This document shows positions 8,943-16,942 of a stretch of 64,000 bases of DNA, piece by piece; positions within the stretch are counted from its first letter, which is position 1, and each line of letters opens with the position of its first letter. The position numbers and the translations under genes are program-made. Source of the DNA: Thermosyntropha sp. (GTDB lineage Bacteria > Bacillota > Syntrophomonadia > Syntrophomonadales > Syntrophomonadaceae); contig NZ_JACDOH010000010.1 in the NCBI RefSeq assembly GCF_017656155.1, positions 1-64,000 of the forward strand. The letters are read 5' to 3'. A model generated the notes under the pieces. That model was given only the letters and a program-made list of their open reading frames with translations. It did not search any database and had not been told where the DNA came from.

Positions 8943-11843
8943 TTAGTTTAATGGGGTAAAGTTAACGAGGTTGACATACTCTTGATAATAACTATCCCCT
9001 GAATCTTTAAGCCTTTTCGCTATCTTCTCCGCTTCTTTCACCTTCCCGGTTTTATACAAAGCCGCCGCATAATATGCCGCATTTTCTAAAATTGCGGGGT
9101 CGGTATTCTGGTTTAAAACCGGATAAAGCCGGACATAATCGATAAGGAATTCTGATCCTTTTCCGATGCTTCCCGTTCCGATATAGAGCCTGCGGGTTTC
9201 AAAGCCGTCCGGGATTTTGAGGCTCTGCCGGGCTGTTTTCCATTCCGCATCAGTTTCTGCCTCATGATTATAAAAAGCAAAGCTTACATTCTGAGAAGAA
9301 CCGTCAGAACCGGTTATCCATCCCCATATGCCTATAGTCGCTCTGCTGTCAGCGTTCGGATTCAATTTATATTTTAACACTTTGTAGCGGACATCCAATA
9401 TATATTCGGTTCCCGGATAAACCGGAACTTTGCCGGCCAGATTCAGGACAAGGGGCCAGCCGGTCAAATCTTTCTCAGCCCGAATTTTTAAGGCATATCC
9501 GTCTTCTGCTCCGGAATCTTTTATTGAAGTTAGCTTCCAGTTTTCATCTTCCTTAAAGGTATTTTTAAAATCAGGATCGGAAAACTCCGCAAGGAGCAGG
9601 TTTTCAAACGACGCTGCCAGAAGATTTTTGGCATCTTCATATTTTCCCGACATAAAATAAGCTTTGGCCACATAATTTAAGCTCCGGCTGTTCAAATTGA
9701 AAACAGGCCCGTCCCATCTGCGTCCGGGGTTAATACCTGCTTTTTTACTCAGATAGAGATTATAAACCTCTTCCATTTTCCGCGCTGTTTTCTTCACATC
9801 TGCTTGCGATTTGTTCTTTTCATAATAATTCATGGCTGCTGCCAGCACCTTAAGGTTAGATTCATAAACATTTATATCTAAAGGGTTGGAATGTAAAATT
9901 CCCTCGGCCTGTGCAAGCATAAGCTCCAGATTTCCGGTCATGGAAGCTGTATTAAGCAGTGATGATCTTACCTTTGGGTCATATTTTTTAAGTTTAGCTG
10001 CTTCGTCTATAGTTCGCTTAGTTTGTTCAAGGGCAAAGGAAGCCACATTTTCCTGCCCTTTCATTTCTCGCAATGTGTTGTAGCGCAAAGCATAAATATA
10101 GGCCAGGTCTGCCTTATATTCCCCGCTCAAATCGTTTAAGGCGGCAGCTTTTTCGTAATATTGCAAGGCCTTCCGGTAGTAATCGTTCCGTTCGGTCGGT
10201 TCTTTGGCTTCGCTCATCAGCTTGAGGTTTTCCGCTCCTCTTACCGCATAAACATGGGCTGCACGGTAACTAAGCCCGCAGGTTAAGAAAAGAAGCACAA
10301 TAACCGCTGCAGCAGCAAGGTTTATAAAAAACCTAGGTTCTGTTTTAAGCTGCCATATGTCCTGCTTTTGGGCTTCTGCATTTATAAGGGCAAAAAGAGT
10401 CCAGAGCATAATGGCAACAGCCCCCAGGGAAAGGGTGAAATCTATAAAAGCATGCATGCCGATTGCCGTGGCAGTCGAAAATACTCCCCACATCATGACT
10501 GAATGCCTGTTTTTTTTGTATCCGGGCAATTTTAAAAGCCGGTAAACTGCAGTGATGAGCAAAAACCACATGGATAAAAAGCTTATCAGCCCCAAAGTGC
10601 CGGCTTCCACCCACACCTGCACAAAATGGTTGTGCGCTTCGGTAGTCCAGATAAGGTAATCCTGATACTGGTGGTAAAGCGCATTCCAGCCTCCGGCTCC
10701 CACCCCATTTACAGGATAATCTTTGACTATCTCAAGCCCCCAGCGCCAGAAGTCCGCGCGGCTGATGTAGCTGTTGTTTTCAAAATCGGTCAATTGTTTT
10801 ATTTCCTGCACTATACGCTGATTTAAATAAGCTGTGCCAGATTCGGTTTGACCTAAAGCAAAAAATCCTCCCCCCATGCCGAAAAGCAATATTATAAGCA
10901 GGATGGCAGAAGCTGTTTTAGCCCCTTTCTTCTCTTTAAGGAAAGCTGTTCCTTCCAGGACAAAGTAGCCGGCAGCAGTTATGATTATCCCAGGGAAAAG
11001 ATAACTCAGATTTGCACCTTCTGCGGTAATAGAACCGGCAAAGCCGTTATAGGCAAAGGCTGCTGCCGCAAAAACAAGGAGGAATATGTATATAAGCTTG
11101 AGTTTCTCGTATACCCCTGAAATCCCTATAAGGAGCATAAGGGCCCCTATAATGAATATAAGCCAGGCTCCTTTGGAGAGGGTGCCTAAAACGGCAAATA
11201 TAAGGATAAATGCTGATAAAAGGTATATAACCTTTTGCAAACGGCCTTCAGCGGTTAAAAAAAGGGTAAGGCTTATTATGCTTACCGCTGCCAGGTAAGC
11301 AGCCGTGCTGTTGCTGTACTGTAAAGTGGAGTAGAGAATCCCATTTATAGCCGCACCCGGATAGTGAGAGTAACCGGCTACTGCCAGTATTCCTATCACC
11401 GCAACCCCTACACCGGCTGCCAGCATCACCTGAAGCACTGTCTCATATCTTTTGCAGTCTTTCACCAGTTGGCTCACAAGCCAGAAGATTACAAAATAAT
11501 TAAGTGCTCTCAGAAAACCATAAAAAGCCTCTCCCGGATGAACTGCCCCGATAACGGCAATGAGATAAGCTCCGGCATAAGCCAGGACTGCCCAGTCCAG
11601 GGGAGTTTTCATAAAGGAATAATCCCTGCGCATTATTTTATCTATCCATACCAGAATAAAAACTGCCGCAGTGAAGACATGATAAAGGAACACGTCCTCT
11701 TTAAAGAAAAGCCCGCGGACAAAGGGAGGGTAAAATATCAAAATGCACAGGGCAACGAAGCATATCAAAGGAAGATATCGCTGATAGATGCTGGTTTTTT
11801 CTTCAGTTTTTTTTGTTTTTTTGGCAGAGGTTTTCTTTGCCAT
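8943..11843 (-). CDS. large O-antigen ligase/polymerase-like membrane protein with TPR and C-terminal beta-sandwich-like region
   Basis: A 966-residue protein opening with a Lys-rich cytoplasmic tail (residues 1-15) and then about twelve membrane helices to residue 520. The Wzy_C signature lies at about 360-430: DFWRWGLEIVKDYPVNGVGAGG followed by AHNHFVQVWVEAGTLGLISFL. After the last helix, residues 540-710 are helical and repeat-like (ALQYYEKAAALNDLSGEYKA), consistent with TPRs. Residues 760-900 read as a beta-rich region (WPLVLNLAGKVPVYPGTEY) resembling a carbohydrate-binding or jelly-roll fold. The C-terminus returns to a TPR-like helix pair. Such fusions are common in Clostridia and are thought to transfer or polymerise glycan at the outer membrane face. 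Its GC content is visibly higher than that of genes to the left. Confidence 0.82.
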   Translation of the reverse strand: MAKKTSAKKTKKTEEKTSIYQRYLPLICFVALCILIFYPPFVRGLFFKEDVFLYHVFTAAVFILVWIDKIMRRDYSFMKTPLDWAVLAYAGAYLIAVIGAVHPGEAFYGFLRALNYFVIFWLVSQLVKDCKRYETVLQVMLAAGVGVAVIGILAVAGYSHYPGAAINGILYSTLQYSNSTAAYLAAVSIISLTLFLTAEGRLQKVIYLLSAFILIFAVLGTLSKGAWLIFIIGALMLLIGISGVYEKLKLIYIFLLVFAAAAFAYNGFAGSITAEGANLSYLFPGIIITAAGYFVLEGTAFLKEKKGAKTASAILLIILLFGMGGGFFALGQTESGTAYLNQRIVQEIKQLTDFENNSYISRADFWRWGLEIVKDYPVNGVGAGGWNALYHQYQDYLIWTTEAHNHFVQVWVEAGTLGLISFLSMWFLLITAVYRLLKLPGYKKNRHSVMMWGVFSTATAIGMHAFIDFTLSLGAVAIMLWTLFALINAEAQKQDIWQLKTEPRFFINLAAAAVIVLLFLTCGLSYRAAHVYAVRGAENLKLMSEAKEPTERNDYYRKALQYYEKAAALNDLSGEYKADLAYIYALRYNTLREMKGQENVASFALEQTKRTIDEAAKLKKYDPKVRSSLLNTASMTGNLELMLAQAEGILHSNPLDINVYESNLKVLAAAMNYYEKNKSQADVKKTARKMEEVYNLYLSKKAGINPGRRWDGPVFNLNSRSLNYVAKAYFMSGKYEDAKNLLAASFENLLLAEFSDPDFKNTFKEDENWKLTSIKDSGAEDGYALKIRAEKDLTGWPLVLNLAGKVPVYPGTEYILDVRYKVLKYKLNPNADSRATIGIWGWITGSDGSSQNVSFAFYNHEAETDAEWKTARQSLKIPDGFETRRLYIGTGSIGKGSEFLIDYVRLYPVLNQNTDPAILENAAYYAAALYKTGKVKEAEKIAKRLKDSGDSYYQEYVNLVNFTPLN

Positions 11844-11905
11844 AAGGTTTCTCCTTCTCCCTGTTCTTTTTGGCTGCCGGAGGGATTTTATTTCCCGCAG
11901 AACGA

Positions 11906-12868
11906 TTACGCGTTCTCACCATCTTCCCGCAGGTATTCAGCTAAAAATACGCCGAAAATTGACACCATAAGCCCCAATACTCCGGCAATTGCAAGATTGA
12001 GCATTTTTTTCGGCTTAACCGGCTCTTCCGGCACTACGGCCGGGGATAAGACAAGCACCCGTTCCTGGTCTTTTACAAATGCTTCCTTTATTTTTAATTC
12101 CATTTTCTTAGCTTCCAGAAGATCCACAGCATCTTTTTTGCGCTCCATTTCAGCCAGGAGCTTTTGCTCATCAAGTTCATAAGTTATTTCTTCTGCCCGG
12201 GTTCCTGAAGAGCTGTTGTTAATCTTATAATCTTTTAATTGCTTAACTGCCTGATCCAGTTCCTGCCTGGCAGCCTCAAGTTGTTTATCAAGCACATTAA
12301 AACTCTGCTTCATCCCCTCAGCCTCTTTTCCTTTCACATAAAGGCTTAATTCTTCCGCTATTGTATTGGCAATAAGGGCTGCCTGCTTCGGATCATTATC
12401 CTGCACCTTTATGACGACAAAACCGCTGTCTTTATCCTTTTCTGCAGTAATCTTTTCGGACAGCTGATGATATGTCCAATCAAGGTTAAGCCTGTCAATA
12501 ACTTTATTTAAAATATAGCTGCTGCAGGCTATTTCAGGGTATTGTGAAACACTTATCTGGGGAATATATAGTTCAACTGCCCTGTCTTGAATTTTTCTTA
12601 TGTCATCTTCAACATTCTCTTCTTCCCGCAGTATGTATTTTTCATTTTCATATACCGCCATCTGGCGATATCCAGGTGAAGTTAGAACCACTTTCGCCTC
12701 ATAAACCGGCTTCATTATAAACCAGCTGATTATTCCACTTAAAAGCATGGCTCCTATGGTTACACCCACGATGGTTTTGCGCCATTTTTTTAGCACATTA
12801 AATATCTCTTTTAAATCTATCTCCTCGTAGTCATATTCATTATTCTGATAATTTTCGTTTCTATCCAC
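11906..12868 (-). CDS. Wzz/polysaccharide co-polymerase-like chain-length regulator
   Basis: 320 residues with the standard Wzz layout. A short acidic N-terminus (EYDYEEIDLKEIFNVLKKW) precedes TM1 near 33-53. A long extracytoplasmic coiled-coil-rich region holds KQLEAARQELDQAVKQLKDY and the later DEQKLLAEMERKKDAVDLLEAKK. A Pro-rich segment (VVPEEPVKPKK) leads into TM2 near 285-308. There is no fused BY-kinase domain. It should set chain length of the polymer made by the neighbouring Wzy-like proteins. It reads from a GTG start preceded by a purine-rich GGAAAAGG region and is the first gene of the minus-strand polysaccharide operon. Confidence 0.85.
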   Translation of the reverse strand: MDRNENYQNNEYDYEEIDLKEIFNVLKKWRKTIVGVTIGAMLLSGIISWFIMKPVYEAKVVLTSPGYRQMAVYENEKYILREEENVEDDIRKIQDRAVELYIPQISVSQYPEIACSSYILNKVIDRLNLDWTYHQLSEKITAEKDKDSGFVVIKVQDNDPKQAALIANTIAEELSLYVKGKEAEGMKQSFNVLDKQLEAARQELDQAVKQLKDYKINNSSSGTRAEEITYELDEQKLLAEMERKKDAVDLLEAKKMELKIKEAFVKDQERVLVLSPAVVPEEPVKPKKMLNLAIAGVLGLMVSIFGVFLAEYLREDGENA

Positions 12869-12905
12869 CCTACACCATCCTTTTCCTCACTTTTACATCT
12901 GTTTT

Positions 12906-12935
12906 AGAGTAACACTATGTTTTTTAACTTGTCAA
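12906..12935 (-). promoter_or_regulatory. probable sigma-A promoter of the polysaccharide operon
   Basis: On the minus strand TTGACA (12935-12930) and TACTCT (12911-12906) are separated by 18 bp, about 40 bp upstream of the Wzz-like start. The -35 is perfect and the -10 is weak (TAnnnT kept). No other gene lies between. Confidence 0.45.
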
Positions 12936-13018
12936 TTAGATAAACTCGGAAATCCTACCTTTTTCGTCTAAGTTTAACAGCCTAAATTTTTTTCTACATT
13001 TTTACCGTAAATTCCTGC

Positions 13019-13183
13019 TTATCTGAAATAAATCAGGTTATCGGTTAAGTTTTTGGCAAGTTCGATTTTAAATACCTCTTTATCAGGGTGAAAGATTATC
13101 CGCATGAATTCAAGAAATATTTTTACTGCTCCTTCTATGTTTTCTTTGAAGTATCTGTCATGCGGGTTTTTTATGTAATCCAC
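13019..13183 (-). CDS. 54-residue fragment resembling the N-terminus of Rpn/PD-(D/E)XK family proteins
   Basis: A GTG start at 13183 follows GGAGGAG with good spacing. The protein opens with DYIKNPHDRYFKENIEGAV and KIFLEFM, very like the start of the YhgA/Rpn 'transposase-like' nuclease family (usual pattern N-P-H-D-x-x-F-K). Members run to about 300 residues, but here a stop comes after LIYFR. No PD-(D/E)XK catalytic residues are present. It is either a truncated remnant or a free-standing N-terminal domain. It lies between the polysaccharide operon and the tungstate operon. Confidence 0.45.
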   Translation of the reverse strand: MDYIKNPHDRYFKENIEGAVKIFLEFMRIIFHPDKEVFKIELAKNLTDNLIYFR

Positions 13184-13304
13184 GGGACTCCTCCGTTAAT
13201 TTAATATTTTGTAATATTATACCAGGTTTTTGCCAATTAAACTTTGCTCTCGAAAAGATAGAAAAAACCCAATTTCTTTGCTAAAATTTAAATATAAAAA
13301 TTAC

Positions 13305-13410
13305 ATAAAACATCTTCGAGCTGTGGAATCTAAAGGCTTATGCCCATGATTTGCAGCCGATGGGTTAGATGAGAAATTGTCTAGCCTCCCGTGTTTGGAA
13401 AGAAGATGGT
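13305..13410 (+). ncRNA. structured leader RNA, candidate molybdenum/tungsten-cofactor (Moco/Tuco) riboswitch
   Basis: The tungstate transporter operon has a long leader. An outer stem pairs CATCTTC (13311-13317) with GAAGATG (13402-13408). Inside, ATCTAA pairs with TTAGAT and CCCAT with ATGGG around a 12-base loop, followed by an unpaired stretch with GCCTCCCG and GGAAAG. A further hairpin (AAGCT...AGCTT) and a strong intrinsic terminator follow before the first gene. Aptamer, expression platform and terminator in front of a Mo/W transporter is what the Moco/Tuco riboswitch class does. The class call rests on context and fold; I did not match the full published consensus. Confidence 0.5.
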
Positions 13411-13449
13411 TAACAAGCTCAAGCGATAAGCTGGAGCTTAGATCTTTTT

Positions 13450-13474
13450 AGACACGGCAGACCGTGTCTTTTTT
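13450..13474 (+). terminator. intrinsic terminator in the tungstate operon leader
   Basis: AGACACGG and CCGTGTCT form an 8-bp stem with a CAGA loop, followed directly by a run of T. It lies 134 bp before the wtpA start and can act as the OFF state of the leader. CCGTGT also occurs in the upstream folded region (13389-13394) and could compete for the 5' arm. Confidence 0.85.
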
Positions 13475-13607
13475 AATTTACAGGATAAAGGAGAGCCAGG
13501 CATTGCCCGTTTTGGTATTCCGGTAAATCAATATCAGGTTGGGGGTGGGAAAAAATTAAAAAGTAACTAAACTACACCAATAAATTCGTAAGGAGGTTTC
13601 TTTGACA

Positions 13608-14627
13608 ATGTTTAAAAAAAATTGGTTTGTAGCTGTTCTTATGCTGGTCTTTTTAATATTCACCCTGGGCGGCTGTGGAGCAGACCAGAGTGATAAAAAA
13701 CCTGCAGAAAATGAAAACTCCAAAGATCTTAAAGGTGAACTCATCATTTATCATGCCGGCAGTCTTACTATTCCCTTTGCAGAACTGGAAAGAAAATTTG
13801 AAGCCCTGCATCCCAATGTAGATATTAAAAGAACCGCGGGGGGAAGCCGCAAGATTGCCCGCCAGGTTGCCGAACTTGGAGACAAGGTGGATATTTTAGT
13901 ATCGGCTGATTATACCGTCATCGACAATCTTTTGATACCGGATTATGCCAAATGGAATGCCTGGTTTGGTAAAAATTCCATGGTCATTATGTATACTGAC
14001 AACAGCAAATATGCGGACGAAATTAACTCTGACAACTGGTATGAGGTGCTGCTCAGAAAAGGCGTAAATTACGGGCACAGCGAACCTAATATTGATCCAT
14101 GCGGGTATAGAACCGTTCTGGTATGGCAGTTAGCGGAAAAATACTATAAACAGGATGGTTTGTTTGAACGCCTGAGCAACTCCTGTCCGGCAAACAATAT
14201 CCGTCCCAAATCGGTTGAGCTTATCTCCCTGCTGGAAAGCGGAGCTTTAGACTATGCTTTTGAATATGAATCGGTTACCCGGCAACATGCTTTAAAAAAT
14301 CCCAAATTTAAATGGATAGAGTTGCCGGAAGAAATAAATTTAAGTTCGGTAAATCACAGCGAATTTTATAAAAACGCTTCTATCGACCTTAATGGTGCGG
14401 AACCGGGACAAATCATAACTAAGGTTGGCGAACCTATTGTTTACAGTCTTACCATGCCGACTACAGGCGAAAACAAAGAACTGGCCGTTGAGTTCTTAAA
14501 GTTCTTCTTTAACAAAGAACAGGGACTTAAAATACTTCAAGACAACGGGCAGCCCGTTCTCGACAAAGTCACGGTTACCGGTGAAGAAAACCTGTCGGAA
14601 GAACTTAAACCTGTCCTTTTAAAATAG
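13608..14627 (+). CDS. wtpA: tungstate/molybdate-binding lipoprotein (WtpA/ModA-like)
   Basis: The ATG at 13608 (339 residues) follows AAGGAGG; an in-frame TTG 6 bp earlier is the only alternative. A signal peptide ends in a lipobox (FTLGGCG), so it is membrane-anchored outside. YHAGSLTIPFAELERKFE and TAGGSRKIARQVAEL correspond to the two Ser-containing oxyanion-contact loops of WtpA. VSADYTVID, NIDPCGYRT and ALDYAFEYES follow the archaeal WtpA pattern, where an Asp and a Glu complete octahedral oxyanion binding. That ligand arrangement is known from archaeal WtpA/ModA and is applied here by similarity. The next two genes encode the matching permease and ATPase. Tungstate uptake suits anaerobes using W-dependent formate dehydrogenases or aldehyde oxidoreductases. 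Confidence 0.88.
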   Translation: MFKKNWFVAVLMLVFLIFTLGGCGADQSDKKPAENENSKDLKGELIIYHAGSLTIPFAELERKFEALHPNVDIKRTAGGSRKIARQVAELGDKVDILVSADYTVIDNLLIPDYAKWNAWFGKNSMVIMYTDNSKYADEINSDNWYEVLLRKGVNYGHSEPNIDPCGYRTVLVWQLAEKYYKQDGLFERLSNSCPANNIRPKSVELISLLESGALDYAFEYESVTRQHALKNPKFKWIELPEEINLSSVNHSEFYKNASIDLNGAEPGQIITKVGEPIVYSLTMPTTGENKELAVEFLKFFFNKEQGLKILQDNGQPVLDKVTVTGEENLSEELKPVLLK

Positions 14628-14723
14628 CTGCTCCTATTTTCAGGTAATATACGGCAGCAAGCCGGCCGCTTGTTGCCTCTTTTCCTTTTATATAAGAAAT
14701 TTAACATGCCGGGGAGGATAAAA

Positions 14724-15518
14724 ATGCTGAATAAAAAAACCGAGCTCCTGTTTGTAATATCACTATTTACCGGTGCAATTATCCTTCTATTCATCACGTA
14801 CCCGATAATCAATACCTTTTCCCTGACTAAGCCGGCTCTTATCCTGGAAGCACTGCAGGACAGGGAAGTTTTACAGTCTATATATATAAGCATGGGAGCA
14901 GCCGCTATAACCACTTTTATTTCATTTTTGCTGGGAGTCCCCTTTGCCTATTTTCTGGCTCGAAAAGATTTTAAAGGAAAAAGCCTGATAGAAAGCATTA
15001 TCGATGTCCCGATAGTAATCCCTCATACCGTGGCCGGCATATGCCTTTTAACCGTCTTAAGTCCGCGCTGCTGGTTTGGGCGTATGCTGACCAATTTGGG
15101 CATAGAAGTCTTGGGAACAATCGCAGCTATAGTCATTGCCATGACCTTTGTCAGCATGCCCTTTTTGATTAACACGGCCAAAGAATCGTTCAAATGGGTT
15201 TCACCGCGTTTGGAAAACGTATCCCGAACCCTGGGAGCAACCCATGCCCAGACCTTTTTCCTGATTACTTTTTCTCTATCCTGGAGAGATATTTTAGGAG
15301 GAATGATTCTTACCTGGGCCCGGGCTATAAGCGAGTTTGGGGCAGTAATTATTCTGGCTTACCACCCTATGATAGCCCCTACCCTGATCTATGAAAGGTT
15401 TACCTGTTATGGCATGATATATGCCGTTCCGGTAACAGCAATATTGATTATAATTTCATTGATTATCTTTATAATCTTAAGAATAATTGCTTCCGGCAGG
15501 AAGGAGGAAATTTTTTGA
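14724..15518 (+). CDS. wtpB: tungstate/molybdate ABC transporter permease
   Basis: 264 residues from the ATG at 14724, chosen because GGGGAGG lies 8-14 bp upstream; an upstream in-frame TTG at 14670 lacks such a site. Six hydrophobic helices are visible. The cytoplasmic coupling loop is well conserved: ENVSRTLGATHAQTFFLITF continuing to WARAISEFGAVIILAYHP, the EAA-loop region of ModB/WtpB/CysT-type permeases. It forms the membrane channel with WtpA outside and the ATPase inside. The 96-bp gap after wtpA holds no obvious terminator, and the gene overlaps the ATPase gene by 4 bp, so all three should be co-transcribed. Confidence 0.9.
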   Translation: MLNKKTELLFVISLFTGAIILLFITYPIINTFSLTKPALILEALQDREVLQSIYISMGAAAITTFISFLLGVPFAYFLARKDFKGKSLIESIIDVPIVIPHTVAGICLLTVLSPRCWFGRMLTNLGIEVLGTIAAIVIAMTFVSMPFLINTAKESFKWVSPRLENVSRTLGATHAQTFFLITFSLSWRDILGGMILTWARAISEFGAVIILAYHPMIAPTLIYERFTCYGMIYAVPVTAILIIISLIIFIILRIIASGRKEEIF

Positions 15519-16522
15519 TCGAAGTAAAGGACCTTTCCCTAAAAGCGGGCAATTTTAGGCTTAACAGCATTAATCTTACCATCAATACAGGTGAATTTTT
15601 CGTTCTATTAGGCCCTACCGGAAGTGGTAAAACCGTCCTTTTAGAGGCTATTGCCGGTCTAAAACCTTTAAACAAGGGAAAAATAATTATAAGCGGCAAG
15701 GATGTAACCGACAAGAAACCGGAAAAACGCAAAATAGCAATATGTTACCAGGACTATGCGCTTTTTCCCCATATGAAGGTAAAAGATAATATCACCTATG
15801 GACTAAGGTTTCAGCAAGATGGGAATAAGCTGAAATATCAGGAAAACTTTGAACTCTTAGTAAACCTGTTAAAAATTGAACATATCCTTGACAGATATCC
15901 GCTGTTTTTAAGCGGGGGAGAAAAACAGCGGGTGGCTTTGGCCAGGGCTTTAATTACCGACCCGGATGTTCTCCTGCTGGATGAGCCCCTTTCGGCGCTT
16001 GATGCAGGTATAAAGGAAACTATAGAATATAAGATGAAAAAACTGCATCAGACTTTAAAAACCACCACCATTATGGTTACCCATAATTTTCGGGAAGCCT
16101 ATTATTTAGCTGACAGGGTGGGAATAATAAAAGGAGGAAACATCCTGCAAACCGGCTCGGTTGAAGAGATTTTCTGCCATCCCAAGTCGCTTTTTGTAGC
16201 TGATTTCGTAGGCATGAAAAACTTGTTTAAAATCGAAGACATAAAAAATACCTTTCCTCTGGAGCTTGAAAGCAAGGCTGGCTATCTTGGAATCAGACCG
16301 GAGAACATCTTTATCAGCGATAAACCTGTAAAAGATGCCTACTGTTTTAAAGGCAGGATAATAAACTTCATAAATAACGGGGTCTATATGCAGATTGATA
16401 TAGAAAGCCAAGGGTATATTTTTACTTCTTATCTTACTCACAATCATTATTCTCAGCTGAACCTGACAGAAGGAAAAGAAGTATTTTTTGGGTTTTATCC
16501 CAAATACATGTGCCTCATTTAA
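15515..16522 (+). CDS. wtpC: tungstate/molybdate ABC transporter ATP-binding protein
   Basis: 335 residues from a TTG start overlapping the permease stop (TTGA), preceded by GGAGG. Walker A is GPTGSGKT near residue 33, the Q-loop is YQDYALFPHM, the ABC signature is LSGGEKQRVALARAL, Walker B is DVLLLDEP and the H-loop is MVTHNF. After residue 235 a beta-rich C-terminal extension (LGIRPENIFI, FKGRIINFINNGVYMQIDIE) resembles the TOBE/MOP-type regulatory domain of molybdate and sulphate importers, which can bind the oxyanion and inhibit transport. It is the last gene of the operon; a hairpin without a T-run follows. Confidence 0.9.
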   Translation: MIEVKDLSLKAGNFRLNSINLTINTGEFFVLLGPTGSGKTVLLEAIAGLKPLNKGKIIISGKDVTDKKPEKRKIAICYQDYALFPHMKVKDNITYGLRFQQDGNKLKYQENFELLVNLLKIEHILDRYPLFLSGGEKQRVALARALITDPDVLLLDEPLSALDAGIKETIEYKMKKLHQTLKTTTIMVTHNFREAYYLADRVGIIKGGNILQTGSVEEIFCHPKSLFVADFVGMKNLFKIEDIKNTFPLELESKAGYLGIRPENIFISDKPVKDAYCFKGRIINFINNGVYMQIDIESQGYIFTSYLTHNHYSQLNLTEGKEVFFGFYPKYMCLI

Positions 16523-16536
16523 CGAAACCTGCAGAC

Positions 16537-16594
16537 GGTTGGACACTCCCTTATTCCTGTTCGCAGCTTCTTTTAAAATAAGGGAGGTTCAACC
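16537..16594. repeat. palindrome after the tungstate operon
   Basis: GGTTG...CTCCCTTATT pairs with AATAAGGGAG...CAACC around a 20-base loop with a small bulge. It begins 15 bp after the wtpC stop. There is no T-run on either side, so it may act as a 3' mRNA-stabilising or Rho-dependent structure, or be a small repeat. Confidence 0.45.
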
Positions 16595-16674
16595 AAATAA
16601 TCTCCTTCTTCGGCACACCGAACAGAGATGTTCTTAGTTTTTTAAGCGCAAAGCTCTTTTAACAAAATAATTTT

Positions 16675-16868
16675 TTAGTATCCTAAAAGTATAAATCCCA
16701 CAACTATACCTAATGCAAATGGACATATTTCCTCACAGCACCATTTTTTAGTTTTTCTATGACTTTAAGTTGATAAATCTTACCTCTTAACCAACAAAAA
16801 TAAACAACCGCTAAAATAAGAAGCAACCCCCCTGCCGTTATTAAACTTTTTCCCCATATCTCTAACAA
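16675..16868 (-). pseudogene. small two-helix membrane protein, apparently frameshifted
   Basis: From a TTG start (16868) preceded by AAGGAG, one frame gives 52 residues: MLEIWGKSLITAGGLLLILA, a second half of the helix ending CWLRGK, then IYQLKVIEKLKN and a short tail to a TAG at 16710. The neighbouring frame, entered near the A-rich codons for KLKN, reads CCEEICPFALGIVVGFILLG and ends at 16675, a convincing second helix. The most likely history is one small protein of about 63 residues with two helices broken by a one-base slip. It is possible that only the 52-residue form is made. No family is recognised. Confidence 0.4.
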
Positions 16869-16942
16869 CTAAGATCTCTCCTTTTAACAACAGATTTAAA
16901 TTCTAATTTCAATTTGCCAAAACCTTCTACATTTCCCCTGAT

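Noticed and set aside
11364-12182. 272-codon plus-strand open frame
   Set aside because: It lies antisense to the Wzy-TPR and Wzz-like genes, crosses their junction, has no family motif and no ribosome site; it is a shadow of the real genes.
13291-13480. T-box or amino-acid leader before the tungstate operon
   Set aside because: No T-box consensus bulge and no specifier loop; context and fold fit a metal-cofactor riboswitch better.
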